This document shows positions 18,678 to 27,320 of a DNA stretch of 64,000 nt, piece by piece. The translations under genes and the position numbers were made by a program. This DNA comes from Betaproteobacteria bacterium (GTDB taxonomy: Bacteria > Pseudomonadota > Gammaproteobacteria > Burkholderiales > Usitatibacteraceae), in NCBI GenBank assembly GCA_016791265.1, contig JAEUMY010000023.1, positions 1 through 64,000 on the forward strand. The letters run 5' to 3'. The notes beneath the pieces are model-generated. The model searched no databases and was not told where the DNA came from. It worked only from the letters and a program-made list of their open reading frames with translations. Within the stretch, counting starts at the first letter, position 1. Every line of letters starts with the position of its first letter.

Positions 18678-19658
18678 ATGCAAAGCAATGCTACGACCTT
18701 CCTCAAGCCGCGCATCATCGACGTCCAGAACATCTCCCCGTCCCATGCGAAGGTGTTCATGGAGCCGTTCGAGCGCGGTTACGGCCATACGCTCGGTAAC
18801 GCTCTTCGTCGCATCCTGCTGTCTTCCATGCCCGGCTACGCACCCACCGAGGTGAAAATCTCGGGCGTGTTGCATGAGTACTCCACCATTGAGGGCGTGC
18901 AGGAAGATGTCGTCGACATTCTCCTGAACCTCAAGGGTCTGGTGCTTAAGCTGCACAACCGCAACGACGTCACGCTCAAGCTGAAGAAGTCCACACCCGG
19001 CCCCATCACGGGCGCCGACATCGAGCAGATTCATGATGTCGAGATCATCAATCCTGATCACGTCATTGCCAATCTGACCCCTGGCGGCAAGATCGAGATG
19101 CAGATCAAGGTCGAGAAGGGCCGCGGCTACGTGGCAGCGACCGCCCGTCGCGCCGACAATGACAGCCGTTCCATCGGTTCCATCCTGCTGGATGCGTCGT
19201 TCTCGCCTGTGCGTCGCGTGAGCTACGCCGTGGAAAGCGCGCGTGTCGAGCAGCGCACGGATTTGGACCGTCTGGTGATGGATATCGAAACCAACGGCGT
19301 CATTGAGCCGGAAGAGGCGGTGCGGTACGCCGCCCGCGTGCTGGTGGATCAGCTCTCGGTATTTGCCGACCTGCAGGGCACGCCCATGCAGCTTGAAGAG
19401 GCCAAGGCGCCGCAGATCGACCCCATCCTGTTGCAGCCGGTGGACGATCTCGAACTCACCGTTCGCTCCGCCAACTGCCTCAAGGCCGAGAACATTTACT
19501 ACATCGGCGACCTCATCCAACGCACTGAGAACGAGTTGCTGAAGACCCCCAACCTGGGTCGCAAGTCACTCAACGAAATCAAGGAAGTGCTCGCATCCAA
19601 GGGCCTGACCCTCGGCATGAAGCTGGAAAACTGGCCTGTTGCCGGCCTGTCCAAGTAA
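18678..19658 (+). CDS. rpoA: DNA-directed RNA polymerase subunit alpha
   Basis: 326 residues. The N-terminal assembly domain holds [20 protein letters not shown] (about 31-50) and the C-terminal domain (about 245-320) holds the UP-element and activator surface ([35 protein letters not shown]). Alpha dimerises to start RNA polymerase assembly. It lies between rpsD and rplQ in the standard order, with a 12-bp hairpin upstream and a 26-bp palindrome just after its stop. Confidence 0.97.
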   Translation: MQSNATTFLKPRIIDVQNISPSHAKVFMEPFERGYGHTLGNALRRILLSSMPGYAPTEVKISGVLHEYSTIEGVQEDVVDILLNLKGLVLKLHNRNDVTLKLKKSTPGPITGADIEQIHDVEIINPDHVIANLTPGGKIEMQIKVEKGRGYVAATARRADNDSRSIGSILLDASFSPVRRVSYAVESARVEQRTDLDRLVMDIETNGVIEPEEAVRYAARVLVDQLSVFADLQGTPMQLEEAKAPQIDPILLQPVDDLELTVRSANCLKAENIYYIGDLIQRTENELLKTPNLGRKSLNEIKEVLASKGLTLGMKLENWPVAGLSK

Positions 19659-19664
19659 ATCCCG

Positions 19665-19690
19665 CGGCGATGCGAATATTCGCATCGCCG
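19665..19690. repeat. 26-bp perfect palindrome built on the iterated motif
   Basis: The core GCGAATATTCGC (19672-19683) is extended symmetrically by seven bases on each side (CGGCGAT and ATCGCCG), directly after the rpoA stop. It is the longest perfect palindrome on this motif in the window. In RNA it would form a hairpin followed by TTCTT, so it could also reduce read-through into rplQ. Confidence 0.9.
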
Positions 19691-19760
19691 TTCTTCAAAA
19701 CCCATAACAACAACAAGGCCGGTTTCAACCACAAGGCCAAGAGACTGAAAGGAAACAACC

Positions 19761-20153
19761 ATGCGTCATCGTCACGGACTTCGCAAGCTCAACCGCACCA
19801 GCAGCCATCGCTTGGCCATGCTGCGCAACATGACCAACTCGCTGTTCCAGCACGAGGTTATCAAGACCACGCTGCCCAAGGCGAAGGAACTGCGCAAGGT
19901 TGCCGAGCCCCTCATCACGCTGGGCAAGGACGCCACGCTGGCCAACCGCCGTCTGGCCTTCGCCCGACTGCGTGATCGCGACATGGTCGGCAAACTGTTC
20001 AATGAACTCGGCCCTCGCTACAAGGCGCGCAACGGCGGCTACCTGCGCATCCTGAAAATGGGATTTCGCGTGGGTGACAACGCGCCGATGGCGCTCGTCG
20101 AGCTGGTGGATCGTCCTCAGGTTGAAGAGGCAGCGGAAGGCAAGGCAGACTAA
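19761..20153 (+). CDS. rplQ: 50S ribosomal protein L17
   Basis: 130 residues beginning [20 protein letters not shown], the invariant L17 start, with [18 protein letters not shown] and a variable acidic C-terminus. It is the last gene of the alpha operon and is followed by a variant palindrome (GCGAGTATTCGC, 20163-20174) and a terminator. Confidence 0.96.
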   Translation: MRHRHGLRKLNRTSSHRLAMLRNMTNSLFQHEVIKTTLPKAKELRKVAEPLITLGKDATLANRRLAFARLRDRDMVGKLFNELGPRYKARNGGYLRILKMGFRVGDNAPMALVELVDRPQVEEAAEGKAD

Positions 20154-20184
20154 GCAGCCGTTGCGAGTATTCGCACTGAGTAAT

Positions 20185-20208
20185 AAGGCCGGGACAACCG
20201 GCCTTTTT
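20185..20208 (+). terminator. Terminator of the alpha operon
   Basis: Stem AAGGCCGG (20185-20192) with its complement at 20198-20205 and a five-base loop, running into a T tract (20204-20208). Confidence 0.9.
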
Positions 20209-20231
20209 ACTTTCTGAGCACCAACTAAAGC

Positions 20232-20885
20232 TCAAACGCGCTCGCGATCGGCCCAGTTCGCGGCGAAGCGATTCAACTCGCTGGCGCTCTTCAATCCGAG
20301 CTTTTGCTTCAGATTGGCCCGATGCGCCTCGATGGTTTTCACGCTTCGATTCAGCTTGGTCGCGATCTCGCTCGAGCCCAATCCGAGGCCGATCATGCGG
20401 AGTACCTCGTACTCGCGGTCGGTGAGGTTTGAGAGCACCGAAACCTGCTGCTGCGGCGCGCTGCCACGCATTTTCTGCAGCAACAGAGCCTGCATGCGGT
20501 CCGACAAATAAACCTCGCCCCCCATGATCTTGCGGATGGCGCTGATCACCTTGTCGGTCGCCTCCTGTTTCATGATGTAGCCCTTGGCGCCGGCACGGAA
20601 GGAGCGCTCGCCGTGAATCAACTCGTCGTGCATGCTGATCACCAGCACCGGCACGTCAGTCTGGCGACTGGCCATGGTCTTGATGAGCTCAATGCCCGAG
20701 AGCCCGGGCAGCGAAATGTCGGTGATGAGAAGGTCGGGCTTGATGCCTTCCTGCATCTGATCCAGCGCCGCTTCAGCCGACTCCGCGAGATAGGCCACCT
20801 CCATGTCCGACTCGCTGTTGATCAGCTGGGTCAGTCCATGCAGGACGATGGCATGATCGTCCACCAGCATGATTTTGGCTTTCAT
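20232..20885 (-). CDS. NarL/FixJ-family response regulator
   Basis: 217 residues. The receiver domain (1-120) has the acidic pair DD (9-10), the phospho-acceptor Asp56 (DLLITDISLPG), Ser84 and Lys101. The C-terminal LuxR-type HTH (about 150-212) contains LTDREYEVLRMIGLGLGSSE and NRSVKTIEAHRANLKQKLG. It binds DNA after phosphorylation, presumably by the kinase encoded immediately upstream: the kinase TGA and this ATG overlap as ATGA. Target genes are unknown. Confidence 0.93.
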   Translation of the reverse strand: MKAKIMLVDDHAIVLHGLTQLINSESDMEVAYLAESAEAALDQMQEGIKPDLLITDISLPGLSGIELIKTMASRQTDVPVLVISMHDELIHGERSFRAGAKGYIMKQEATDKVISAIRKIMGGEVYLSDRMQALLLQKMRGSAPQQQVSVLSNLTDREYEVLRMIGLGLGSSEIATKLNRSVKTIEAHRANLKQKLGLKSASELNRFAANWADRERV

Positions 20886-23800
20886 CCGTTCTCCCAAGTT
20901 TTGGCCGGCGCGAAGGCATCGGCATCAACAGGCAGTGCCACGGCGATTTCGGTTCCACCGCCGGGCCGCCTTGAAACAGACAGCGACGCACCCAGAACGC
21001 CGCTGCGATATTTTATGCTGTGCAATGCCGAGTCGCTGAGCGGCTCCGCGTCGTGCGCGCGAATGCCGATGCCGTTGTCAATCACCGCGAGCCGGGTCTC
21101 GCCGCCCAGCGCGGTGAGCTCGATCATGATGGTCTTGGCCTTGCTGTGCTTGAGCGCATTGTTCACCGCTTCCTGCGCGATTCGATACAGGCCACGGGCA
21201 ATCAACGTGTCGGTGATGCGCGGATCGCCATCGCACTCGAAGCGGCACTCGATCATCCCCAGGCTGTTCACGTCATCGGCGAGTTGCTGCAACGCCTCCA
21301 CCAGTCCTTCCGGGCCCATGATGTGTGGCGACAGGCCGTGCGAAATGAGGCGGGTCTGGCGAATCGTCTCGTTCACCAGCGCATGGACGCGCGCCGCATC
21401 AGCCGCCTCGGGAAGGCTCTTCTCCGCGAGCTTCTTCTGCAGGGTCTTCGCGAGCAACGCGGTGCCGGTCAGGTTTTGCCCCAGCTCATCGTGCAGCTCC
21501 AGGCCGACCTGCGCCAATTCTTTCTCGATGGCGAGCAAGAGGCGGCGTTCCAGCTCACGCCGGCGCTGCGCCTCACGGCTCAATTCCGCATTCACATCGG
21601 AAAGCTGACGGGTCCGCTCGGCCAGGTCCAGCTCATACTTTTTCTGCTGGGTGATGAAGCGGCCAATGCCGCGGTAGCCGCGAAATTTTCCATCATCGTC
21701 GTAAAAGGGTTCACCACTGATGCTCGTGTATTCCAACATCCGCCCCTTCTCCGGGTCGACCATCGTGATCACCAGGTCCTTGAACGGCCGCCGAGCGGCG
21801 ATGTCCGCCTTGTGCGCCTCCCACACATCCGACGGCGCGTGATAGAACGGGTTTTCCCAGCGACGCGTGCCAATGGAGCGAGGCACTATGCCGAGGTACT
21901 TTTGCGCCCCCATGGAGAGTTGAGTGAAACGGTGCTCGCTGTCCGTTTCCCAATACAGGTCGGAGGTGAACTCGATGATGCGGCGGAAGCGCTCCTCGCT
22001 CTCGCGGAGTGCGGCCACCGCGCGGCGACGCTCGGTCACATCGCGGGAGCTGGCCTGGATGTGGATGATGCGCCCGTCCCGATCATGCACCGATGCCGCC
22101 AAACACTCGAGCCACAAGTAATGCCCGGCCTGGTGGCGATAGCGGAACTCCGCATGCAGCTCGACGCGGCCCAGGCGCAGTTGGCGCTCGAACTCCGTGC
22201 GCAGGGCCGTCACGTCGTCGGAGTGGATCCAGTGGTAGAAGTTGAGACCGACAATGTCCATCGGCGCATAGCCGGTGATCCGCTTGAAGGAGTGCGAGGC
22301 GAATCGAAGCGTTCCATCCAGCTCGTGCAGGCTGACCAGGTCGCGCATGTTGTCCGACAGCACGCGATACTCGCGCTCACTGTCCGCCAGCCGGAGCTGC
22401 GCCTCTTTGATGAGCGTGATGTCCTGGATCGTGCCATGCACGACTTCCGCTCGGCGCGCGCTGCTCAACTGCGCCTCGGTGCGCGTGCGCAGCCAGCGAA
22501 TGCGGCCGGCCGGCGTCTGCACACGGTATTCGCCTTCCGCCACCTGCCCATCGAGCACGCGGCGAAATGCCGCGTTGACCTGCTCGCGATCCTCCGGGTG
22601 AATCAGCCCGGTGAGCACCGACGTGCCGGTATCCAGTGCCAGCGGCCCGCGCAGCTCGAGAATCTCGCGCGCCTCTTCGGAAAAGACGATGCTGCCTCTC
22701 GACACGTCCAGTGACCAACTGCCCAGGCGCGCCACGCGCTGGGCCGTCAGAAGATTGCGCCGACTGTCCGCCAGCGCCGACTCGGCGACCTCTCGCTGAT
22801 GCAACTGGCGTGCGAACATGCCCGTGAAAAGCAATATGGCGATGGACAAGCCCAGCGTCACTGCGGCGATGTAAGCCGCCTGGGTCATGAGCCCGGCGCG
22901 CGCTTCGTCGGCGTTGCGTGAGACGACCATCAAAAGCGGCGTGCCAGCCACGCCGCGCGACGACATGTAGACATCCCGGTTCATCAAGATCGACGGATTG
23001 CGGCTAAAGCCGGGTGCGCCGTCGGCGATCCGTTGGAAGGTGGGGTGCTCCGCGAAATGCGTCTGCGGCAGCTCGGCTACGGGCGGATATGTGAAGATCG
23101 CCATCCCCTCGGTCGAAAACAGCGCGATCCGACCCTCATGGCCCAGTGACAGGTTCTGGTAGTTCTGTCGATCCAGCGCGACGCCGGCAACCAAATAGCC
23201 CAGCAGCCGCTTGCTCCGATCACGTATCGGCGCGCTGACGGGCAGCACGGGGCGACTGTCGTTGGCCAGGCGGCGCGGAAGGTGCGCCTTGAATCCAGAC
23301 TGCGAATATTCGCGATGGATCTTCTCGAGATCAGTCGGCGACAAGGGAGCGCTGCCGCGAGCCGAAGTGTTGGACACTCTACTTGGGCTTTGGGAATCTT
23401 CTTCCGTCTGGAACGCCTTCAACTGTCCCGTCAGATCCAGCCAGGCCACAAAGCGGAGCGGGCTCGCGCCCGGCAGGCTGTCCCGCAATACCGCCTCCGC
23501 CTGTTCCCGGCCTCGCAAGTTGCCGGTGAGCGGTGCGCTCCCCATCTCGTCGGCCATGGCGGCGAGAAGTCCTTGCGCGGCGCGCACTTCTCCTGCCTGA
23601 TGATCTGACAGGAGTGCGGCGAGATTTCCCAGCTCAAGCTCAATGGCCTGCATCGCATTGCGCTCGAACTGGCGATAAAAGCCGTAGGCGAAAAGGATGA
23701 TGCAGGCGATGATGAGCGAGGCGAACAGCCACAACATGCGGCTATTGGAAAAACCAACTGCGAACTCGATGGGCTCGTGCGCCGCGTCCGCTGACGACGC

Positions 23801-23920
23801 TGAAGTGGCGGTCGCGTGCGATCCCGTTGGCCCGCCAGCGACAGGTGGGGCGACAGGCCCCGCCAAGGGCGCTGCGGACGTGGTGGAAAGTGGGCCGGAA
23901 GTTGGTGCGGTACTGCTCAT
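20882..23920 (-). CDS. Multi-PAS sensor histidine kinase (NarX/HisKA_3 type)
   Basis: 1012 residues. A Pro/Ala/Ser-rich N-terminus (1-55) precedes a membrane segment (61-80), a periplasmic sensor of about 265 residues, a second membrane segment (about 350-370), three PAS domains (about 390-505, 515-632, 643-760), a short coiled coil, a HisKA_3 box (VGLELHDELGQNLTG, His810) and a HATPase domain (ALKHSKAKT and VIDNGIGI). It phosphorylates the co-encoded regulator, which it overlaps by four bases. The ATG at 23920 is chosen; a longer reading from 24034 lacks support. The ligand of the periplasmic part is unknown. One palindrome copy lies in the sensor domain. Confidence 0.9.
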   Translation of the reverse strand: MSSTAPTSGPLSTTSAAPLAGPVAPPVAGGPTGSHATATSASSADAAHEPIEFAVGFSNSRMLWLFASLIIACIILFAYGFYRQFERNAMQAIELELGNLAALLSDHQAGEVRAAQGLLAAMADEMGSAPLTGNLRGREQAEAVLRDSLPGASPLRFVAWLDLTGQLKAFQTEEDSQSPSRVSNTSARGSAPLSPTDLEKIHREYSQSGFKAHLPRRLANDSRPVLPVSAPIRDRSKRLLGYLVAGVALDRQNYQNLSLGHEGRIALFSTEGMAIFTYPPVAELPQTHFAEHPTFQRIADGAPGFSRNPSILMNRDVYMSSRGVAGTPLLMVVSRNADEARAGLMTQAAYIAAVTLGLSIAILLFTGMFARQLHQREVAESALADSRRNLLTAQRVARLGSWSLDVSRGSIVFSEEAREILELRGPLALDTGTSVLTGLIHPEDREQVNAAFRRVLDGQVAEGEYRVQTPAGRIRWLRTRTEAQLSSARRAEVVHGTIQDITLIKEAQLRLADSEREYRVLSDNMRDLVSLHELDGTLRFASHSFKRITGYAPMDIVGLNFYHWIHSDDVTALRTEFERQLRLGRVELHAEFRYRHQAGHYLWLECLAASVHDRDGRIIHIQASSRDVTERRRAVAALRESEERFRRIIEFTSDLYWETDSEHRFTQLSMGAQKYLGIVPRSIGTRRWENPFYHAPSDVWEAHKADIAARRPFKDLVITMVDPEKGRMLEYTSISGEPFYDDDGKFRGYRGIGRFITQQKKYELDLAERTRQLSDVNAELSREAQRRRELERRLLLAIEKELAQVGLELHDELGQNLTGTALLAKTLQKKLAEKSLPEAADAARVHALVNETIRQTRLISHGLSPHIMGPEGLVEALQQLADDVNSLGMIECRFECDGDPRITDTLIARGLYRIAQEAVNNALKHSKAKTIMIELTALGGETRLAVIDNGIGIRAHDAEPLSDSALHSIKYRSGVLGASLSVSRRPGGGTEIAVALPVDADAFAPAKTWENG
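23302..23313. repeat. GCGAATATTCGC palindrome in the histidine kinase gene
   Basis: Perfect 12-mer read as Glu-Tyr-Ser (HREYSQSG), in the periplasmic sensor region. Confidence 0.9.
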
Positions 23921-24006
23921 GGGGCGAGAATAACAGCCCTTTGCGTCGCACGGGAGGCGACACGCGCGATGGATTTCTCTCTCAGCAAAACACCTAGAAT
24001 CGGCTC

Positions 24007-24157
24007 GGGAAATGGCGGTGGCGCACTCGGGCATTTCGCCCGGCGATTTTCGTCCTGAGCCTGATTTACCCCCTGTCGCACCGCGACGACAATGGCATCG
24101 CAGTAATTTCCATTTCCCCTTCAGCCCGCATGCAACAGCAACGCGGGCTTTTTTTTT
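24007..24157 (+). ncRNA. Possible small RNA ended by an orphan terminator
   Basis: A strong plus-strand terminator (stem 24123-24129 with 24143-24149, then T9) lies between two minus-strand genes, where no plus-strand protein gene ends. Upstream are a -10-like TAGAAT (23995-24000) with a weak -35, and two more hairpins: CGGGC (24028-24032) with GCCCG (24038-24042), and a GTCGC/GCGAC pair near 24085. This suggests a transcript of about 150 nt. No known RNA family was recognised and the promoter is weak. Confidence 0.35.
24123..24157 (+). terminator. Orphan plus-strand terminator
   Basis: AGCCCGC (24123-24129) pairs with GCGGGCT (24143-24149) across a 13-base loop, followed by an uninterrupted T run to 24157. 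On the minus strand it lacks a T tract, so it does not serve the glycerate kinase gene. Confidence 0.75.
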
Positions 24158-24177
24158 CGCCCTTAGATCGGCGGCCG

Positions 24178-25479
24178 CTACTGGACCAGGATGATGCGGT
24201 AATCGTTCACGTTCGTGCGGGTCGGTCCCGTGACCACCAAGTCATCCAGCGCGTGAAAAAACGTGAAGGCGTCGTTCCGAGCCAGACACTTCGAACCGTC
24301 CAGACCCTTGGCTGCCGCGCGGACGAGCGCGTCGGGAAATAGAAGCGCGCCCGCGTTCTCCTCCGAGCCGTCGATGCCATCGGTATCGCACGCCAGCGCA
24401 TGCACGCCGGACGTGCCGGCCAGCTCGATGCCTAGCGACAGCAGAAACTCGCTGCATCGCCCACCGCGTCCGGGCAGTTGATTGCGCTCTGCTGGCTGGC
24501 GAAGCGTGACGGTGGTCTCACCGCCGGAAATCAACGCCACCGGCGGTTTGATCGGATGATGATATTGCTGAATCTGCCGAGCAAGCGCGGCGTACACCTT
24601 CGCCACTTCCGCCGACTCGCCGGTGACGCTGTCGCCAAGAATCATCGGCGCGACGCCGCGCTGTTGCACGTAGGCGGCCGCCATGGCGAGACTCGCATGC
24701 GCGGTGGCGATGACGCGATTGTCCACTCGCCGGAAGGCGGCATCGCCGGGTTTGGGCGACTCTGGCACCTCGCCTCGCGCGCCGCGCGATAGATAGCGCG
24801 CCACCGAAAGCGGCGGGGTGACGCCGTGGTAGTTGATGATGTCGAGCGCATCCTGAAAGGTCGACGGGTCGGCCGCGGTTGGGCCTGACGCGATGTGCGT
24901 CGGATCATCACCCGTGACATCGGAAATGATGAGTGAAACAATGCGCGCCCGCGTCAACGCGGCCAGGCGGCCACCCTGGATGCGCGAGAGATGTTTCCTA
25001 ACCGTGTTCATTTTCTGGATCGGCGCGCCGCAGCGCAGCAGCTCGCGCGTGACGTCCTTCAAGTCGGCCATGGTGACGCCGTCCACGGGCAGCGAAAGCA
25101 GGCTCGATCCGCCGCCGGAAATGAGCGCCAGCACCAGGTCATTCGGCCCCAGCGCCGCCACAGAGTCATGAATCTCGCGCGCAGCGGCTTCACCCTGCGC
25201 ATCCGGCACCGGGTGTCCGGCCTCGACCACGCGGATGCGTCTCAGTGGCAGCCCATGGCCATATCGGGTGATGACCACACCCGTGACTGGCACGGCGTCG
25301 GGATAGCTGTCCTCCACCGCCTTGGCCATGCTGGCCGCGGCTTTGCCGGCGCCAATGACCAGCAGCTTGCCGCCGGCGAAGGTTGAAGGATCGGGCAGAT
25401 GCTTCGGAACGATCTGCAGCGGGTCGGCCGCATTGAGCGCCGCCTTGAAGCTGCCGATCAGAAGCTCGCGAACGTTCAT
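24178..25479 (-). CDS. Glycerate 2-kinase (MOFRL family; formerly hydroxypyruvate reductase TtuD)
   Basis: 433 residues with the two-domain MOFRL kinase structure. The N-terminal part includes KLLVIGAGKAAASMAKAV and [15 protein letters not shown], and the C-terminal MOFRL part includes ALISGGETTVTL and ALACDTDGIDGSEENAGA. It phosphorylates D-glycerate to 2-phosphoglycerate, as in the glyoxylate/tartronate and serine routes. No related pathway gene is adjacent, so its pathway here is open. The ATG at 25479 fits the family N-terminus (ELLIGSFKAALNAADP). Confidence 0.88.
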   Translation of the reverse strand: MNVRELLIGSFKAALNAADPLQIVPKHLPDPSTFAGGKLLVIGAGKAAASMAKAVEDSYPDAVPVTGVVITRYGHGLPLRRIRVVEAGHPVPDAQGEAAAREIHDSVAALGPNDLVLALISGGGSSLLSLPVDGVTMADLKDVTRELLRCGAPIQKMNTVRKHLSRIQGGRLAALTRARIVSLIISDVTGDDPTHIASGPTAADPSTFQDALDIINYHGVTPPLSVARYLSRGARGEVPESPKPGDAAFRRVDNRVIATAHASLAMAAAYVQQRGVAPMILGDSVTGESAEVAKVYAALARQIQQYHHPIKPPVALISGGETTVTLRQPAERNQLPGRGGRCSEFLLSLGIELAGTSGVHALACDTDGIDGSEENAGALLFPDALVRAAAKGLDGSKCLARNDAFTFFHALDDLVVTGPTRTNVNDYRIILVQ

Positions 25480-25526
25480 GGCCGATTCATTCTTGTGTGC
25501 CGCGGGAATGTCGCATTCTAGCGCCG

Positions 25527-25955
25527 CTAAGATCGTTCAAACTTGATGGACAGCACGATGGAGCTCTGGGTCCGTTCCACGCCGTCAATGCGACCAATGC
25601 GGTCGAGCACTTCGTCCATGGCCTGGGTGGACTCGGTTTCCACCATTGCGAGATAGTCGAACGCGCCGGAGAGCGCATAGGCGCCGCGAATATTCGCAAG
25701 CGACTTCAAGTCACGCATCACGGCCTCAGCCCGTTTGGGGTTCACGGCCATGAGGACATGGGCGGTGATGGAGGGGCGCCGCGCCGGATTTCCCAGTTTG
25801 ACGGTGTAGCCCTCGATCACGCCTGCCGCTTCAAGACGCCGGATGCGTTCCTGAACGGTGTTTCGGGCCACTCCCAATTTGCGGGCCAGTGACGAGGTGC
25901 TTTCGCGGGCGTCGGCCTGGAGAAGGGCGAGGAGTTCGAGGTCTTTAGGGCTCAT
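25527..25955 (-). CDS. Lrp/AsnC-family transcriptional regulator
   Basis: 142 residues. The N-terminal HTH (SPKDLELLALLQADARESTS followed by LARKLGVARNTVQERIRRLE) and the C-terminal RAM ligand-binding domain (about 65-140, ending IVLSIKFERS) are complete. It is divergent from the lysine 6-dehydrogenase-like gene, with a 15-bp inverted repeat over its own start, so it probably controls the lysine genes and itself; the effector may be lysine (inference). The ATG at 25955 is the family start. One palindrome is read as ANIR. Confidence 0.92.
   Translation of the reverse strand: MSPKDLELLALLQADARESTSSLARKLGVARNTVQERIRRLEAAGVIEGYTVKLGNPARRPSITAHVLMAVNPKRAEAVMRDLKSLANIRGAYALSGAFDYLAMVETESTQAMDEVLDRIGRIDGVERTQSSIVLSIKFERS
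25686..25697. repeat. GCGAATATTCGC palindrome in the Lrp-type gene
   Basis: Perfect 12-mer read as Ala-Asn-Ile-Arg (LANIRGAY). Confidence 0.9.
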
Positions 25956-25997
25956 ATTGAGCAGAATGTACAGTGAAACCGGCATTCTGCTCAATAT
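25954..25997. promoter_or_regulatory. Inverted-repeat operator in the lrp / lysine gene gap
   Basis: Arms ATATTGAGCAGAATG (25954-25968) and its exact complement (25983-25997) are 15 bp each, 14 bp apart. The left arm covers the start codon of the regulator. A second inverted repeat, CCTGCAAT (26001-26008) with ATTGCAGG (26016-26023), follows and shares the ATATTG/GCAG elements. A TTGACA (26031-26036) lies just beyond, toward the dehydrogenase gene. This is probably the operator of the divergent Lrp-type protein. Confidence 0.75.
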
Positions 25998-26089
25998 CTA
26001 CCTGCAATCAGCCATATTGCAGGCTGCATTTTGACAGGCCAGCTAAGTATGCTTTCGTCCATCGAATCAACACTCTGGAGGGCCACACC

Positions 26090-27208
26090 ATGACCAAACT
26101 CGTACTGCTCGGCGCCGGCAAAATCGGCGATGCCATCGTCCATCTGCTCTCGCAAACCGGCGACTACCAGATCACGGTGGCTGACAGCGATCAAGCCCGC
26201 CTCGACCTCATTCCCGAAAAGTCGGCCAGGCGCATCAAAGCCGACATCCGCGATGCCGCCACGCTGAAGTCCATCCTGACCGGTCAGGACGTGGTGCTCT
26301 CCGCCTGCCCGTACTACCTCACGCCGGTCATCGCCGCGGCCGCCAAGGAATGCAAGGTGCATTACCTCGACCTCACCGAGGACGTGGAAAGCACCCGCAC
26401 TGTGCAAAAACTGTCCGAAGGCGCCGACCGTGCCTTCATCCCGCAGTGCGGTCTCGCCCCCGGCTTCATTTCCATCGCTGCTCATGACGTCGCCAAGCGC
26501 TTCGACGAGCTGCGTGAAGTGAACATGCGCGTGGGCGCGCTGCCGCTCTATCCCACCAATGCGCTGAAGTACAACCTGACCTGGTCCACTGACGGCCTGA
26601 TCAACGAGTACTGCAATCCCTGCCTCTCCATCCGTGACGGCCAACAGATCGAGACGCTGCCGCTGGAAGAGATGGAGCACTTCTCGCTGGAAGGCGTGGA
26701 CTACGAGGCCTTCAACACCTCCGGAGGCCTCGGCACGCTGACCGAGACACTCCACGGCAAGGTCGAGAACCTCAACTACAAGACCGTGCGCTATCCCGGC
26801 CACCGCGACATCATGAAGATGCTGGTGCGCGACCTGCGTCTGGATCGTCGCCGTGATCTCTTGAAGGATGTGATGGAAGCCGCGATTCCGATGACGTTGC
26901 AGGACGTCGTGCTGGTGTTCGTCACCGTGAGCGGTCTGAAGAGCGGCCGCCTGATGCAGGAAACCTTTGTGCGCAAAATCTATGCCCAGCAGGTGGCCGG
27001 CAAGCTGCTCTCCGCCATCCAGCTCACCACGGCGTCGGGCATCTGCACCATGGTCGACATGCTGGTAAGCGGCAAGCTGCCGCAGGCCGGCTTCGTGAAG
27101 CAGGAGCAGGCGTCGCTGGATGACTTTCTCGCCAATCGCTTCGGCAAGTACTACGGCAACGAGTACACTGGCGCGCCGGCTGGCAAGGCATTGCTGGCTG
27201 CGGCCTGA
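26090..27208 (+). CDS. Saccharopine dehydrogenase-family protein, probable lysine 6-dehydrogenase
   Basis: 372 residues. An N-terminal Rossmann domain (MTKLVLLGAGKIGDAIVHLL, GxGxxG at 8-13) is followed by a saccharopine dehydrogenase-type C-terminal domain (CGLAPGFISIAAHDVAKRF; YPGHRDIMKMLV). In this family, lysine 6-dehydrogenase oxidises the epsilon-amino group of lysine to allysine, with NAD. The next gene encodes the enzyme that oxidises allysine, which strongly supports the assignment. The ATG at 26090 follows GGAGGG. Divergent from the Lrp-type gene with operator repeats between them. Confidence 0.82.
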   Translation: MTKLVLLGAGKIGDAIVHLLSQTGDYQITVADSDQARLDLIPEKSARRIKADIRDAATLKSILTGQDVVLSACPYYLTPVIAAAAKECKVHYLDLTEDVESTRTVQKLSEGADRAFIPQCGLAPGFISIAAHDVAKRFDELREVNMRVGALPLYPTNALKYNLTWSTDGLINEYCNPCLSIRDGQQIETLPLEEMEHFSLEGVDYEAFNTSGGLGTLTETLHGKVENLNYKTVRYPGHRDIMKMLVRDLRLDRRRDLLKDVMEAAIPMTLQDVVLVFVTVSGLKSGRLMQETFVRKIYAQQVAGKLLSAIQLTTASGICTMVDMLVSGKLPQAGFVKQEQASLDDFLANRFGKYYGNEYTGAPAGKALLAAA

Positions 27209-27218
27209 TACTTCCTTC

Positions 27219-27320
27219 CCCTTCGGTCGGGACTGCGTCCAGCGGAAGTCCGGTGGACTTCCGCTGGACGCCGCAGGCGGTCCCGAAGGGATTCAGTTTT
27301 CGCCCAGGGCGAAAACTGAA
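27219..27320. repeat. Double hairpin element between the lysine genes
   Basis: Two near-perfect inverted repeats in tandem. The first has arms TCCAGCGGAAGTCC (27238-27251) and complement (27255-27268), within wider partial complementarity (27219-27233 with 27280-27291). The second has arms TTCAGTTTTCGCCC (27292-27305) and complement (27307-27320). A degenerate copy of the iterated palindrome (AATATTCGC, 27322-27330) follows. It resembles a REP-like intergenic element; no second copy is seen in the window. Confidence 0.7.

Noticed and set aside
24178-24200. The T9 terminator as terminator of the glycerate kinase gene
   Set aside because: On the minus strand its stem is preceded, not followed, by the T/A run, so it acts only on the plus strand.
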